DNA from: an uncultured Bacteroides sp.
Lineage (GTDB): Bacteria > Bacteroidota > Bacteroidia > Bacteroidales > Bacteroidaceae
Assembly: GCA_948847595.1 (NCBI GenBank)
Contig: CAQOGY010000001.1
Location: 434,001-498,000, forward strand
DNA length: 64,000 nucleotides
Direction: 5' to 3'
Shown here: one piece after another, positions 51,474-58,989 of the stretch
Layout: each line of letters opens with the position of its first letter
Numbering within the stretch: the first letter of the stretch is position 1
Notes under the pieces: generated by a model
The model's input: the letters and a program-made list of their open reading frames with translations, nothing else
What the model was told of the DNA's origin: nothing
Databases searched by the model: none
Made by a program: the position numbers and the translations under genes

Positions 51474-51586
51474 GTCCGGCTTTCATCCTTCGCCGGACGG
51501 GGGATGGATGTCCTTCAGCCTGCGTCCGGGGCTTGTCCGCCCCACGTCCGGCAGGTACTCACCCCACGTCCGGATGACACGGAATT
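51474..51586. other. G/C-rich spacer with repeated CGTCCGG
   Basis: Between the DUF4373 stop and repeat copy 2, CGTCCGG occurs three times on the plus strand (51523, 51545, 51567; the last two within a repeated CCCCACGTCCGG, 22 bp apart) and once inverted (51493). No ORF or hairpin terminator is convincing. Iterated short motifs beside a replication gene resemble iterons, but the number and spacing are too irregular to call an origin. Confidence 0.4.
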
Positions 51587-51740
51587 GGGAATTTAATTTA
51601 GACATAAGAACAAAAGAACATAAAGGCTGCGCTTGGAAAATTATTTCTGCCGGTCATTAAACTACTACTACTGTTTCATCTTTTGTTCTTATGTTCTTCT
51701 GTCTAAAAAGAAAATTATTATTCTGTCTGCAAATAAATTA
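51587..51740. repeat. 150-bp dispersed repeat, copy 2
   Basis: Near-identical to 23392-23541, with the same inverted arms (TAGACATAAGAACAAAAGAA from 51598; right arm ending GTCTA near 51704). It lies inside the cassette, 50 bp before the primase-helicase gene, so it may contribute to that gene's leader. No ORF. Confidence 0.8.
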
Positions 51741-51790
51741 TCATTAAAACTGTGATGAAGTATTCAATCTAAAAAAGTAAAACAAAAATT

Positions 51791-53587
51791 ATGAGAAATT
51801 TTGCCAGTCACCAAGTCGATGTACGTCATCGCACGAGTGGAGTTATCAAGACAATCTGTAATCAATGTCTCCCTACGCGGCATAACAAGCGCGACCGTTC
51901 GCTGCGTGTCAATATCGACACCGGACATTGCCACTGCTACCATTGCGGAGCCGACTTTTACGTCCCCGACGACAATGAAGAACGAGAGAAGGCAGAACGT
52001 CGTGCAGCCCGCCAGCGCCGTGTGGCAGCCGTTCCGCAGCATTTCCATCGTCCGGTGTTTGACGCTTCGAAGACCACGCTGTCCGAAGCTACAGAGCGTT
52101 GGCTGGTCGAAACGCGCTGCATCCCGCAGTCCGTCATAGCCGCGCTGCGCATCACGGAGCAGGAAGAATTTATGCCGGAGTCCGCCGCGAAGGAGCGTTG
52201 CGTCTGCTTCAACTACTTCGAGGGCGGGCAACTCGTGAACACGAAATTCCGCAGTGGCAAGAAGCATTTCAAAATGGTGCAGGGAGCCGAACTGATTCCT
52301 TACAACATCGACTCCGTCGTAGGGCAGACGTCCTGCATCATCCACGAAGGCGAACTGGATGCCGCCTCTTCCATCGCCGCCGGATTTGAAAGCGTCATCT
52401 CCGTTCCTGCGGGCGCCAACTCCAATCTCTCGTGGCTCGACCGTTTCATGGAAACCCATTTCGAGGACTTGAAAGAAATCATCATCGCCGTAGACACCGA
52501 TTCGGCCGGAATCCGCCTGCGTGACGAGCTTGTCAACCGCATGGGCGCCGAACGCTGCCGTATCGTCACGTACGGCCCCGGCTGCAAGGACGCCAACGAA
52601 CATCTCGTCAAATATGGAATCGAAAGTCTCCGTATCGCCATCGGACAAGCGGCGGAAGTGCCGCTGGAAGGCATCTTCACCGCCGCCGACTTGCACGGCG
52701 ACTTGCGTGCCCTGTTCGACAACGGCTTCGGCCCCGGCGCGGAAACCGGTTGGGAAGAGATGGATAAAATCTGTACCTACGAGCGCCGCCGCGTCGTCAT
52801 TGTCACCGGCATTCCCGGCGCGGGAAAGTCCGAATGGGTGGACGAACTGGTGCTGCGTCTCTGCCTGCGGCATCAATGGAAGATTGGCTTTTTCAGTCCG
52901 GAGAATGTCCCTATCGCCTACCATCTCCGCAAACTGATCGAGAAGCTCACCGCCCACCGCTTCCAGAACGGCTGCGGCATGACGGAAAGCCTTCTGGCAC
53001 GTTCCGAAGAGTTTCTGACGGAGAACGTTTCGCATATTTCCCTCAAAGGCGATGCCACTCCCGAGCGTGTGATAGCCAAAGCCCGTGAGCTCGTCGTGCG
53101 CCGTGGCTGCCGCATCTTCGTCTTCGACCCGTTCAACCGCTTCGACCACGACCCCAAGCCGGGGCAGTCGGAGACGCAATATCTCTCCAACTTGTTGAAT
53201 AAGTTCACCGAATTTGCCACTCAGAACAATTGCCTGTTGATAGTCGTCGCCCATCCGCGCAAGATGAACCGCAACCCTGCGACGGGCGTCACCCCGCGTG
53301 TGGAAATGTATGATATCAACGGTACCGCGGATTTTTACAACAAGGCTGATTACGGAATCGTCGTCGAGCGCGACAAGGAAATCGGCATCACCCGCGTATA
53401 TGTGGAGAAGGTGAAATTCAAGCATCTCGGAACGGGCGGCGTGGCTGCTTTCGTCTACGACCCCGTAAGCGGGCGGTATCTCCCTTGCGAAGAATCTCAT
53501 GACCCCGCCGTGCCTGTCGACCAACGTGCACGGAATACTGTCTTCGACAATTCCTGCTGGTTGCCGGAAAAGGAGCTGTTTGAATAG
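51791..53587 (+). CDS. T7 gp4/Twinkle-like primase-helicase
   Basis: The 598-residue protein has the full order of a phage-type primase-helicase. A zinc-binding module has CxxC at 23-26 and CxxC at 49-52. A TOPRIM domain follows (about 178-265) with Glu186 in HEGELDAA and the DxD pair Asp235/Asp237 in IIIAVDTDSAG. A RecA/DnaB-like helicase core follows (about 320-560): Walker A GIPGAGKS (340-347), Glu371 in FFSPEN, Walker B RIFVFDPFNRF (Asp446) and His488 in VVAHPRK. Such proteins synthesise primers and unwind DNA at replication forks of phages and mitochondria; the host DnaB/DnaG are separate proteins. It is very G/C-rich for this genome. A replication role for the cassette is inferred. Confidence 0.87.
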   Translation: MRNFASHQVDVRHRTSGVIKTICNQCLPTRHNKRDRSLRVNIDTGHCHCYHCGADFYVPDDNEEREKAERRAARQRRVAAVPQHFHRPVFDASKTTLSEATERWLVETRCIPQSVIAALRITEQEEFMPESAAKERCVCFNYFEGGQLVNTKFRSGKKHFKMVQGAELIPYNIDSVVGQTSCIIHEGELDAASSIAAGFESVISVPAGANSNLSWLDRFMETHFEDLKEIIIAVDTDSAGIRLRDELVNRMGAERCRIVTYGPGCKDANEHLVKYGIESLRIAIGQAAEVPLEGIFTAADLHGDLRALFDNGFGPGAETGWEEMDKICTYERRRVVIVTGIPGAGKSEWVDELVLRLCLRHQWKIGFFSPENVPIAYHLRKLIEKLTAHRFQNGCGMTESLLARSEEFLTENVSHISLKGDATPERVIAKARELVVRRGCRIFVFDPFNRFDHDPKPGQSETQYLSNLLNKFTEFATQNNCLLIVVAHPRKMNRNPATGVTPRVEMYDINGTADFYNKADYGIVVERDKEIGITRVYVEKVKFKHLGTGGVAAFVYDPVSGRYLPCEESHDPAVPVDQRARNTVFDNSCWLPEKELFE

Positions 53588-53697
53588 TGGTTAACGGGGT
53601 AGTGATTAACGGAATTGATGATTATACCCCCAGTGGCATGAGTTTGCGCACCAATTGCGCAGCCCGTTAATCACTAGTCACTACTCCGTTAATCACT
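53586..53697. terminator. nested inverted repeats between convergent genes
   Basis: AGTGGTTAACGG (53586) and AGTGATTAACGG (53601) on the left face CCGTTAATCACT twice on the right (53664, 53686). The arms can pair in two registers over a ~50-nt loop that contains TTGCGCA twice. The site separates the primase-helicase gene from the DUF4248 gene and starts at the helicase stop codon, so it likely ends both transcripts. Confidence 0.5.
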
Positions 53698-53700
53698 GAA

Positions 53701-53958
53701 TTACGGCTCTTCGAGCACTTCCACAATGAGCCGTACCTGTGCGGGAGTGTAGCGTCTGCTCTGTGGATTCATGCCGGTGGCGAGCAGGCGCTCTTTCAGT
53801 CCCGGAGCAGCGTCTATCCATTCGTTGAAGCGGGCTACCGCGCTCTGCTGCTTGATGTAGGGGAGATATAATGCGGCAAGTTCGCCTTTTCCGTAGCTGC
53901 GGTATTGGAATGTTTTTTCTTCTTCCTGTTCGGAAAGGTTTTCGGGTTTTGCTTTCAT
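53701..53958 (-). CDS. DUF4248 domain protein
   Basis: The 85-residue protein matches DUF4248: YGKGELAALYLPYIKQQSAV (22-41), FNEWIDAAPGLKERLLATG (44-62), then RRYTPAQVRLIVEVLEEP. The repeated helix-loop pattern with TPAQV before the final helix suggests a small DNA-binding (wHTH-like) fold. The family is common in Bacteroides, beside HU-like and amidase genes near polysaccharide loci (from memory). It is the only cassette gene on the minus strand, convergent with the helicase gene. Confidence 0.82.
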   Translation of the reverse strand: MKAKPENLSEQEEEKTFQYRSYGKGELAALYLPYIKQQSAVARFNEWIDAAPGLKERLLATGMNPQSRRYTPAQVRLIVEVLEEP

Positions 53959-54131
53959 TGATAATGAGGATTGAGTTTGTATTTACCAGCTATAAAGTTA
54001 CGCATTTTTACTGAGTTGTGCAAGTTTCGGGCCATTTCATTTGAGGGAAGTCGGAAACATTAGGGAAGGTTGAAAAGGAATGGATAGGCGTTAAAAAAAG
54101 GAAAAGAAACCGCTCACTTTGAAAAATATAG

Positions 54132-54139
54132 TATCTTTG
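54132..54139 (+). promoter_or_regulatory. -7 box of the Rpn-type nuclease gene
   Basis: TATCTTTG is a full match and predicts a start near 54146, 40 nt before the ATG at 54186. It shows that the frame open from 54150 begins too early. Confidence 0.55.
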
Positions 54140-54185
54140 TATAGACTGGATGCATTCCGGTCTATACAAACGTAAAACAAAGAAA

Positions 54186-55094
54186 ATGGGAAAATTTATC
54201 AATCCGTTCACGGATGTAGGCTTTAAGAAAATATTCGGGCAGGAAATAACGAAAGACTTGCTGATTGATTTCTTGAACGGTCTGCTTGTAAACGAGAAGA
54301 GTATCACGGATATAACCTTTTTGGATAAGGAACTGCTTCCTGAATACATGGGTGACCGCGGAGTTATTTACGACATTTATTGCACGACAGAGAGCGGTGA
54401 ACAGTTCATTGTGGAGATGCAGAACAAACAGCAGACGAATTTCAAGGAGCGGGCTCTTTTTTACTTGTCTCATACTGTTGCCCGGCAAGGAGAACGGGGC
54501 GCTCATTGGCAGTTTGACTTGAAAGCGGTATATGGCGTGTTTTTCCTGAACTTCTGTCTGGCGGACGCTCCGCACAAACTCCGGACGGACGTGGTATTGG
54601 CTGATCGTGATACGCATGAAACATTTTCGGATAAGTTACGTTTTATCTTTATCGAGCTTCCTTCTTTTCACAAAGAGGAATCGGAATGTGAAACTGATTT
54701 TGAACGTTGGATTTATGTATTGAAGAATATGGACACATTGAAAAGAATGCCTTTCAAGGCACGAAAATCGGTCTTCGAAAAGTTGGAGAAGATTGTGGAC
54801 ATTGCTTCCCTGACTAAAGAAGAACGCATGAAATACGATGAGAGTATCAAAGTGTTTCGTGACCAACTGGCTACCATCTCGTTCGCGGAAGAAAAAGGCT
54901 GGCGAAAAGGACTGGAGAGAGGGATAGAGGAAGGTATGGAGAAAGGTATGGAGAAAGGCATGGAAAAAGGCATGGAAAAAGGCATGGAGAAAAAGAGCCG
55001 GGAAATTGCCCGTAACCTTAAGAAATTAGGGGTTCCCGCCGACACTATCTCTCAGGCTTCCGGACTTTCCGTAGAAGAAATTGAAAATATCTGA
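54186..55094 (+). CDS. Rpn-family PD-(D/E)XK nuclease/putative transposase
   Basis: The 302-residue protein starts with MGKFINPFTDVGFKKIFGQE, the hallmark of this family. The PD-(D/E)XK core follows: Asp63 in YDIYCTTESGEQ and Glu77-x-Gln79 in FIVEMQNKQ, with RALFYLSHT after it. Rpn proteins cleave DNA and promote RecA-independent recombination in E. coli; others are annotated as transposase-like. Residues 248-268 consist of five GMEK-type units encoded by a 12-bp tandem repeat (54933-54992), then a helix-turn-helix-like tail (LGVPADTISQASGLSVEEIE). It is less G/C-rich than the helicase and amidase genes and may be a separate insertion in the cassette. Confidence 0.88.
   Translation: MGKFINPFTDVGFKKIFGQEITKDLLIDFLNGLLVNEKSITDITFLDKELLPEYMGDRGVIYDIYCTTESGEQFIVEMQNKQQTNFKERALFYLSHTVARQGERGAHWQFDLKAVYGVFFLNFCLADAPHKLRTDVVLADRDTHETFSDKLRFIFIELPSFHKEESECETDFERWIYVLKNMDTLKRMPFKARKSVFEKLEKIVDIASLTKEERMKYDESIKVFRDQLATISFAEEKGWRKGLERGIEEGMEKGMEKGMEKGMEKGMEKKSREIARNLKKLGVPADTISQASGLSVEEIENI
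54933..54992 (+). repeat. five tandem 12-bp units inside the Rpn gene
   Basis: GGTATGGAGAAA (twice), GGCATGGAAAAA (twice) and GGCATGGAGAAA follow one another and encode Gly-Met-Glu-Lys units. Because 12 is a multiple of three, gain or loss of units changes length without breaking the frame. The same kind of tract is common in this protein family. Confidence 0.9.
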
Positions 55095-55111
55095 TGATAA
55101 GCACTTACAGG

Positions 55112-55149
55112 AATGGCAGCATGAACTTCGGATTCATGCTGCCATTTTT
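55112..55149 (+). terminator. terminator after the Rpn gene
   Basis: AATGGCAGCATGAA (55112-55125) and TTCATGCTGCCATT (55133-55146) are a perfect 14-bp stem with a 7-nt loop and a T-run, 17 nt after the stop. Confidence 0.85.
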
Positions 55150-55255
55150 GTATCTTGGCACTTCAAAACAGTAATGCCCGTTTTTTTATTCCCCTTTATC
55201 CCCTCTTAATCCTACGTAGTCCGATGTAACCCGCCGGGCTGCCGGTGCGTTGCCG

Positions 55256-55263
55256 TATCTTTG
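55256..55263 (+). promoter_or_regulatory. -7 box of the HU-related gene
   Basis: TATCTTTG is a full match; the predicted start near 55270 leaves a ~50-nt leader before 55321. Confidence 0.55.
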
Positions 55264-55320
55264 TTTCACCATCAGAAAGGGAGAATGTCCTTCCTTTCGT
55301 AGAAACAAATTTATGTAAGT

Positions 55321-55848
55321 ATGGCAACAGTTACAGTAGTGCGCTACAAGCGCAGAAAACGAATCGCTGATGAAGAATCTCCGATGGTGTACGCCCTCAA
55401 ACCCAAGTCCGGAGAGGCGAAAATCTATTCAATTGAGACGCTGGCACGCGAAATCGAGTCTATCGGGTCTCTTTCGGTGGAAGATGTGTCGCACGTCATG
55501 AAGTCCTTTGTCCGTGCGATGAAGAAAGTCCTTGTGTCGGGTGATAAGGTGAAAGTAGAGGGGTTGGGCATCTTTTACACTACGCTGACTTGTCCCGGCG
55601 TGGAAGTGGAAAAGGACTGCACCGTGAAGAGTATCTCGCGTATCAATCTCCGTTTCAAGGTCGATAATTCCCTGCGCCTTGCCAATGACAGTACGGCAAC
55701 CACTCGTGGCGGTGATAATAATATGGTCTTCGAGCTGTACACGGACAAGAAGTCCGCTGCCGGCGGAAACGGTGGCTCCGACGGCTCCGATGATTCCGGC
55801 AAAGGGGATGGCGGTGACAACGGGGAAACTCCCGATCCGGCAGCCTAG
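55321..55848 (+). CDS. HU-related DNA-binding protein with acidic Gly-rich tail
   Basis: The 175-residue protein belongs to the HU-related histone-like family of Bacteroidota. The N-terminus has MATVTVVRYKRRKRIADEES, then the HU helices (YSIETLAREIESIGSLSVED and VMKSFVRAMKKVLVSGDKVK) and the VEGLGIFYTTLT strand that matches the HU beta-arm region. After about residue 145 comes a Gly/Asp/Ser-rich, low-complexity tail that should be disordered and negatively charged, opposite to typical basic HU tails. Genes of this type sit next to amidase genes at many polysaccharide loci (from memory). It likely binds DNA in the cassette or its vicinity. Confidence 0.86.
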   Translation: MATVTVVRYKRRKRIADEESPMVYALKPKSGEAKIYSIETLAREIESIGSLSVEDVSHVMKSFVRAMKKVLVSGDKVKVEGLGIFYTTLTCPGVEVEKDCTVKSISRINLRFKVDNSLRLANDSTATTRGGDNNMVFELYTDKKSAAGGNGGSDGSDDSGKGDGGDNGETPDPAA

Positions 55849-56000
55849 CCGTCTCTCCGGTTTGCGGGTAGCCCGGCCGTATTCCTGATTAGCGGACAGC
55901 CCGACCGTATCCCTGATTGCAAGGCATTTTCCGGCGGAAGGCTTGTGCACGGCTCTTCCGCCTTCATATCAACAAAGTTAAACTATAAAATGCAGAAAAA

Positions 56001-56093
56001 ATGATTGACAGAATCTTAGACATTGTATTGGAAGTCCTGTTCTTCTTTCGCAGAAAGAGAAAGGGTAAAAAGAGTGAAAGGACAGGTCGATGA
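56001..56093 (+). CDS. 30-aa hydrophobic/basic peptide, coupled to the amidase gene
   Basis: ATG at 56001 opens a 30-codon frame, MIDRILDIVLEVLFFF followed by a tail of 14 residues with nine Arg/Lys. Its stop overlaps the amidase start by 4 nt (ATGA), as in translationally coupled pairs. The first half is an amphipathic or membrane-inserting helix; the second is strongly basic, which recalls small holins and type I toxins. A four-codon frame (MQKK, 55989-56003) ends in ATGA at its start in turn. Bacteroides genomes carry a short 'smalltalk' protein at this position; the sequence here differs from the one I recall. Expression is unproven. Confidence 0.45.
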   Translation: MIDRILDIVLEVLFFFRRKRKGKKSERTGR

Positions 56094-56539
56094 GGAAGAT
56101 TGACCTGATTGTAATCCACTGTTCCGCCACCAGGGCGGACAGGGATTTCACCGAAGATGATTTGGATGTGTGCCACCGGCGACGTGGTTTCAACGGTGTG
56201 GGGTATCATTTCTATATCCGCAAGAATGGGGACATAAAGACTACCCGTGCCATCGAAAAGGTCGGTGCGCATGCGAAAGGACACAACGCTCACTCGATAG
56301 GCATCTGCTATGAGGGCGGACTCGACTGCCACGGTCGCCCTGCCGATACCCGTACCGAGTGGCAGGTTCATTCGATGCATGTGCTTATCCTCACGCTGCT
56401 GCGTGATTATCCCGGCTGCCGCATTTGCGGACATCGCGACCTGAGTCCCGACCTGAACGGGAACGGGGAGATTGAGCCGGAAGAGTGGGTGAAGGCTTGT
56501 CCTTGCTTTGAGGTGAAGGACGAGTATTCGGAAAGGTAA
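56090..56539 (+). CDS. N-acetylmuramoyl-L-alanine amidase, T7-lysozyme-like
   Basis: The 149-residue amidase_2 enzyme cleaves the MurNAc-L-Ala bond of peptidoglycan. Zinc ligands fit His10 (VIHCSAT), His115 (CGHRDLSPD) and Cys137 (KACP), and Tyr39 and Lys135 fit the catalytic positions of T7 lysozyme. There is no signal peptide or wall-binding domain. A cytoplasmic enzyme of this kind needs a holin-like partner or lysis to reach its substrate. It follows the 30-codon peptide gene with an ATGA overlap and is the last gene of the cassette, convergent with the second polysaccharide block. Confidence 0.9.
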   Translation: MRKIDLIVIHCSATRADRDFTEDDLDVCHRRRGFNGVGYHFYIRKNGDIKTTRAIEKVGAHAKGHNAHSIGICYEGGLDCHGRPADTRTEWQVHSMHVLILTLLRDYPGCRICGHRDLSPDLNGNGEIEPEEWVKACPCFEVKDEYSER

Positions 56540-56553
56540 TGTCATTCCATTTA

Positions 56554-56633
56554 TATTCAGGCACGGATTATGTGAGCTATGTGGCTTATCAATCATCTTG
56601 AACCGTGTAATCTGTATAATACGTGCCTGAATA
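56554..56633. repeat. diverged palindromic element with CAGGCACG core
   Basis: TATTCAGGCACG (56554-56565) and CGTGCCTGAATA (56622-56633) are a perfect 12-bp inverted repeat around 56 nt that include an AACCGTGTAATCTGT related to the arms of the element at 14176-14269. It lies between the amidase stop and the stop of the convergent glycosyltransferase gene and may terminate both. Confidence 0.65.
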
Positions 56634-56647
56634 ATATAAAGTTATTT

Positions 56648-57766
56648 CTATTTGGCAAATTCTTTGTATATTTTTAGTAGCGATTCGGCTGTGTTCCGCC
56701 ACGAGAACATCCGGCTGCGGTTGAGTCCGTATTCCACTTGTTGCCGATAGAAGGCGTCGTCACTCTCTAATTGCAGTATCTTGTCTGTAATATCTTCCGC
56801 ATTGAACGGGTCTGCCAGCAAAGCCCCTTCACCTGCTATTTCGGGCATGGCGGAAGTATTTCCCGCAATGACGGGCGTTCCGCAAGCCATTGCTTCGAGC
56901 ATCGGAATGCCGAAACTTTCGCGAAGCGAAGGATACAGGAATGCGAATGCCCCACCATAAAGTGCTGCAAGGTCTGTATTCGCAATGTATCCGGGGAAAC
57001 GGAGTGAGCCTTTTATTTCCGTGATTTTCTCTTCTTCCAGTATCCGGTCGATAGCGTCTTCCTTGAGGTCGGCGATGAGTAACGGTAGTTTCTTAGTTGA
57101 TTTTTTCAGATAATCACTGTATGCTTTCAGCACTCTCGGAGTGTTCTTTTTGGAGTCTGTGTTTCCCAGGAAGAACAGGTAACCGTCTGTGTCGATATAC
57201 TTCCGCGTAATCTCCGGAGCTTTGGGTTGCAGGTGGAAATGATTGCTGAAACCATTATACACGGCTACCAGTTGTTCGTCGGGCAGGTGCAGGGCATCAA
57301 GAATACGCTTCCGCTCAAACTGCGAGACGGTGATAATCTTTTCGCATTCGGGAATTATGCGCGGAACGACAAACCGGCGGTAATACCATCCCATTTCCTG
57401 ATACCATGATGCACTGGATGATTGTCGTTTCTCCAGATAGATGATGTCATGCAATGTCAGTATCAGAGGTACGGAACAGTGCATGGGAGCTGTATTGCTG
57501 GTGCAATGCAGCAAGTCGGGCTTGACACGCTTTACCGCGCGGGGAAGCAGTACTTGTTCCCATAGCGGGTAAATGGTGCTCTTCAACTCGATGATATGCA
57601 TATTGGCTGACTCTTTGAGACATTTGTCCTCGCCGGGACTGACGAATATGAAATATTCGTTTTCGTGGTCTATCTTTTGCAATTCACGGATACTCTCGAG
57701 AGCTACGAAATCCATTCCGTGTTTATTCGTGCGGAAGATGCGTTGGGCTTCAATAGCGATTTTCAT
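56648..57766 (-). CDS. glycosyltransferase family 4
   Basis: The 372-residue GT4 enzyme resembles mannosyltransferases of O-antigen assembly: MKIAIEAQRIFRTNKHGMDF, LHDIIYLEKRQSSSASWYQE near 106, ITVSQFERKRILDAL near 145, FLGNTDSKKNTPRVLKAYSD near 200 and LRESFGIPMLEAMACGTPVI near 285 with the E(x)7E motif. It is the last gene of the second minus-strand block, ending 15 nt after the palindromic element at 56633. Confidence 0.92.
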   Translation of the reverse strand: MKIAIEAQRIFRTNKHGMDFVALESIRELQKIDHENEYFIFVSPGEDKCLKESANMHIIELKSTIYPLWEQVLLPRAVKRVKPDLLHCTSNTAPMHCSVPLILTLHDIIYLEKRQSSSASWYQEMGWYYRRFVVPRIIPECEKIITVSQFERKRILDALHLPDEQLVAVYNGFSNHFHLQPKAPEITRKYIDTDGYLFFLGNTDSKKNTPRVLKAYSDYLKKSTKKLPLLIADLKEDAIDRILEEEKITEIKGSLRFPGYIANTDLAALYGGAFAFLYPSLRESFGIPMLEAMACGTPVIAGNTSAMPEIAGEGALLADPFNAEDITDKILQLESDDAFYRQQVEYGLNRSRMFSWRNTAESLLKIYKEFAK

Positions 57767-57787
57767 AAATGTTTGTTTATTAAGTCC

Positions 57788-58984
57788 TTATTGATGGTGT
57801 TCGCCATGTTCTGTATGGATGAATTTTTTGTTTGCTCCCTTTAGCTTGAACAAGTTGCCTATCATGGTGACGGCAAGTATAGGCATTTTCATGATTGCTT
57901 TCCCCACTTGCTTGGTGAAGAGTTGCCCGCCCGGTACGGGGAGTGTCATGGCGGCTACTTGGGCTGCCGACAATATCCACCATTTGACTGCCATTGTCCA
58001 TTCATATCCGCCGCCACTGTGCACGCTTAGTACGATGCCGATAATGGTGAATACGAATGTCAGTCCGAAGACTCCCGCTAGCTGGATTAAACGTGGCGGG
58101 AGCATCCATTGAAGTATCTTGTCGCAATAGTCGAAGTTTCCTTCGAGCAATGCTTTCGGCAGGTGTGGCAGTGAAGCCCGGAGTGCACCGAATTGTGCGG
58201 CTATCCAACGCTTGCGCTGATTGCTGATGGCTTCTTTTTTCTGTGTCTTTTCATCAAAAACGGGCAAGTCTGCCAGGTATGCCGTATAGATGCGTTGCTG
58301 TAAAAGCATGGCTTCCAGTTCTTTGTCTTCACCTGCTGTCTGGAGATATTTCACGTTTTGGTGAAACCATTCGGCTTCGAAAGCCATTCCCGAGCCCGAT
58401 AATCCGGCAGAAAGCCCTACTGCATTGTGCCCGCTACGGAAGAAGCCGTTATTTATTTCTTCACTGGCGCCATCGAGGATGGAGATGTCTGTGTTCAGGT
58501 TCTTTCCGGTACGGTGCGCCTGTATGGATCTCACGCCACTGTCGAAGGCACGGTTGACGGTGGACAGAAAGTCGGCAGTGGTCAGGTTGTCGGCATCCAT
58601 GATGACTACTATGTCATAGTCGCGCGTGTCTATACTGTCCATTGCCATGGCCAGTGCCTTGGCTTTGGAGCTCTCCGTATAATCAGCTATCAGCAGGCGG
58701 ATGGGCAGGGCACGCAGTGCTTCGTTTGTCTCCGGTTGCATTTGGTCGGAGATGACTATGATTTCAAAAAGCTCTTTCGGGTAGTCCTGTTCGAGGAAGC
58801 TGCGCACGGAAGAGAGAATCACGCGGTCTTCCTTGTAAGCGGGAAAGAGTACGACGAAACGACGGAGTGTATGGGCTTCAGGATAATGGGGAGCCCGGTA
58901 AAACTTGGATGCGATGGCGTATAGCAATAGATAGCATACGCAAAACACAAGAGGGATGTAGAGAATCCAGTCAATGATGTTCAT
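57788..58984 (-). CDS. membrane glycosyltransferase, family 2
   Basis: The 398-residue enzyme has an N-terminal membrane segment (about 5-27), a GT-A domain (FPAYKEDRVILSSVRSFLEQ near 48, SDQMQPETNEA, MDADNLTTAD with the DAD metal site, TAGEDKELE, QRKRWIAAQFGA corresponding to QxxRW) and two or three C-terminal segments (about 303-360). The full cellulose/hyaluronan-synthase motif set suggests a processive or lipid-linked transferase. It starts 5 nt after the neighbour's stop at 58990 and precedes the GT4 gene by 21 nt. Confidence 0.9.
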   Translation of the reverse strand: MNIIDWILYIPLVFCVCYLLLYAIASKFYRAPHYPEAHTLRRFVVLFPAYKEDRVILSSVRSFLEQDYPKELFEIIVISDQMQPETNEALRALPIRLLIADYTESSKAKALAMAMDSIDTRDYDIVVIMDADNLTTADFLSTVNRAFDSGVRSIQAHRTGKNLNTDISILDGASEEINNGFFRSGHNAVGLSAGLSGSGMAFEAEWFHQNVKYLQTAGEDKELEAMLLQQRIYTAYLADLPVFDEKTQKKEAISNQRKRWIAAQFGALRASLPHLPKALLEGNFDYCDKILQWMLPPRLIQLAGVFGLTFVFTIIGIVLSVHSGGGYEWTMAVKWWILSAAQVAAMTLPVPGGQLFTKQVGKAIMKMPILAVTMIGNLFKLKGANKKFIHTEHGEHHQ

Positions 58985-58989
58985 AGTAT

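Noticed and set aside
51474..51586. Iteron-type replication origin
   Set aside because: CGTCCGG occurs only four times, in mixed orientation and irregular spacing, and the region is otherwise simply G/C-rich.
51764..53524. 586-codon antisense frame across the primase-helicase gene
   Set aside because: It is opposite to a gene with intact zinc, TOPRIM and Walker motifs. The G/C-rich third codon positions leave few stops on the other strand, and the antisense product shows no recognisable fold.
50466..56539. Intact prophage or integrative element
   Set aside because: No integrase, terminase, capsid, portal, relaxase or conjugation gene is present, and I could not find a convincing pair of direct attachment repeats at the edges.
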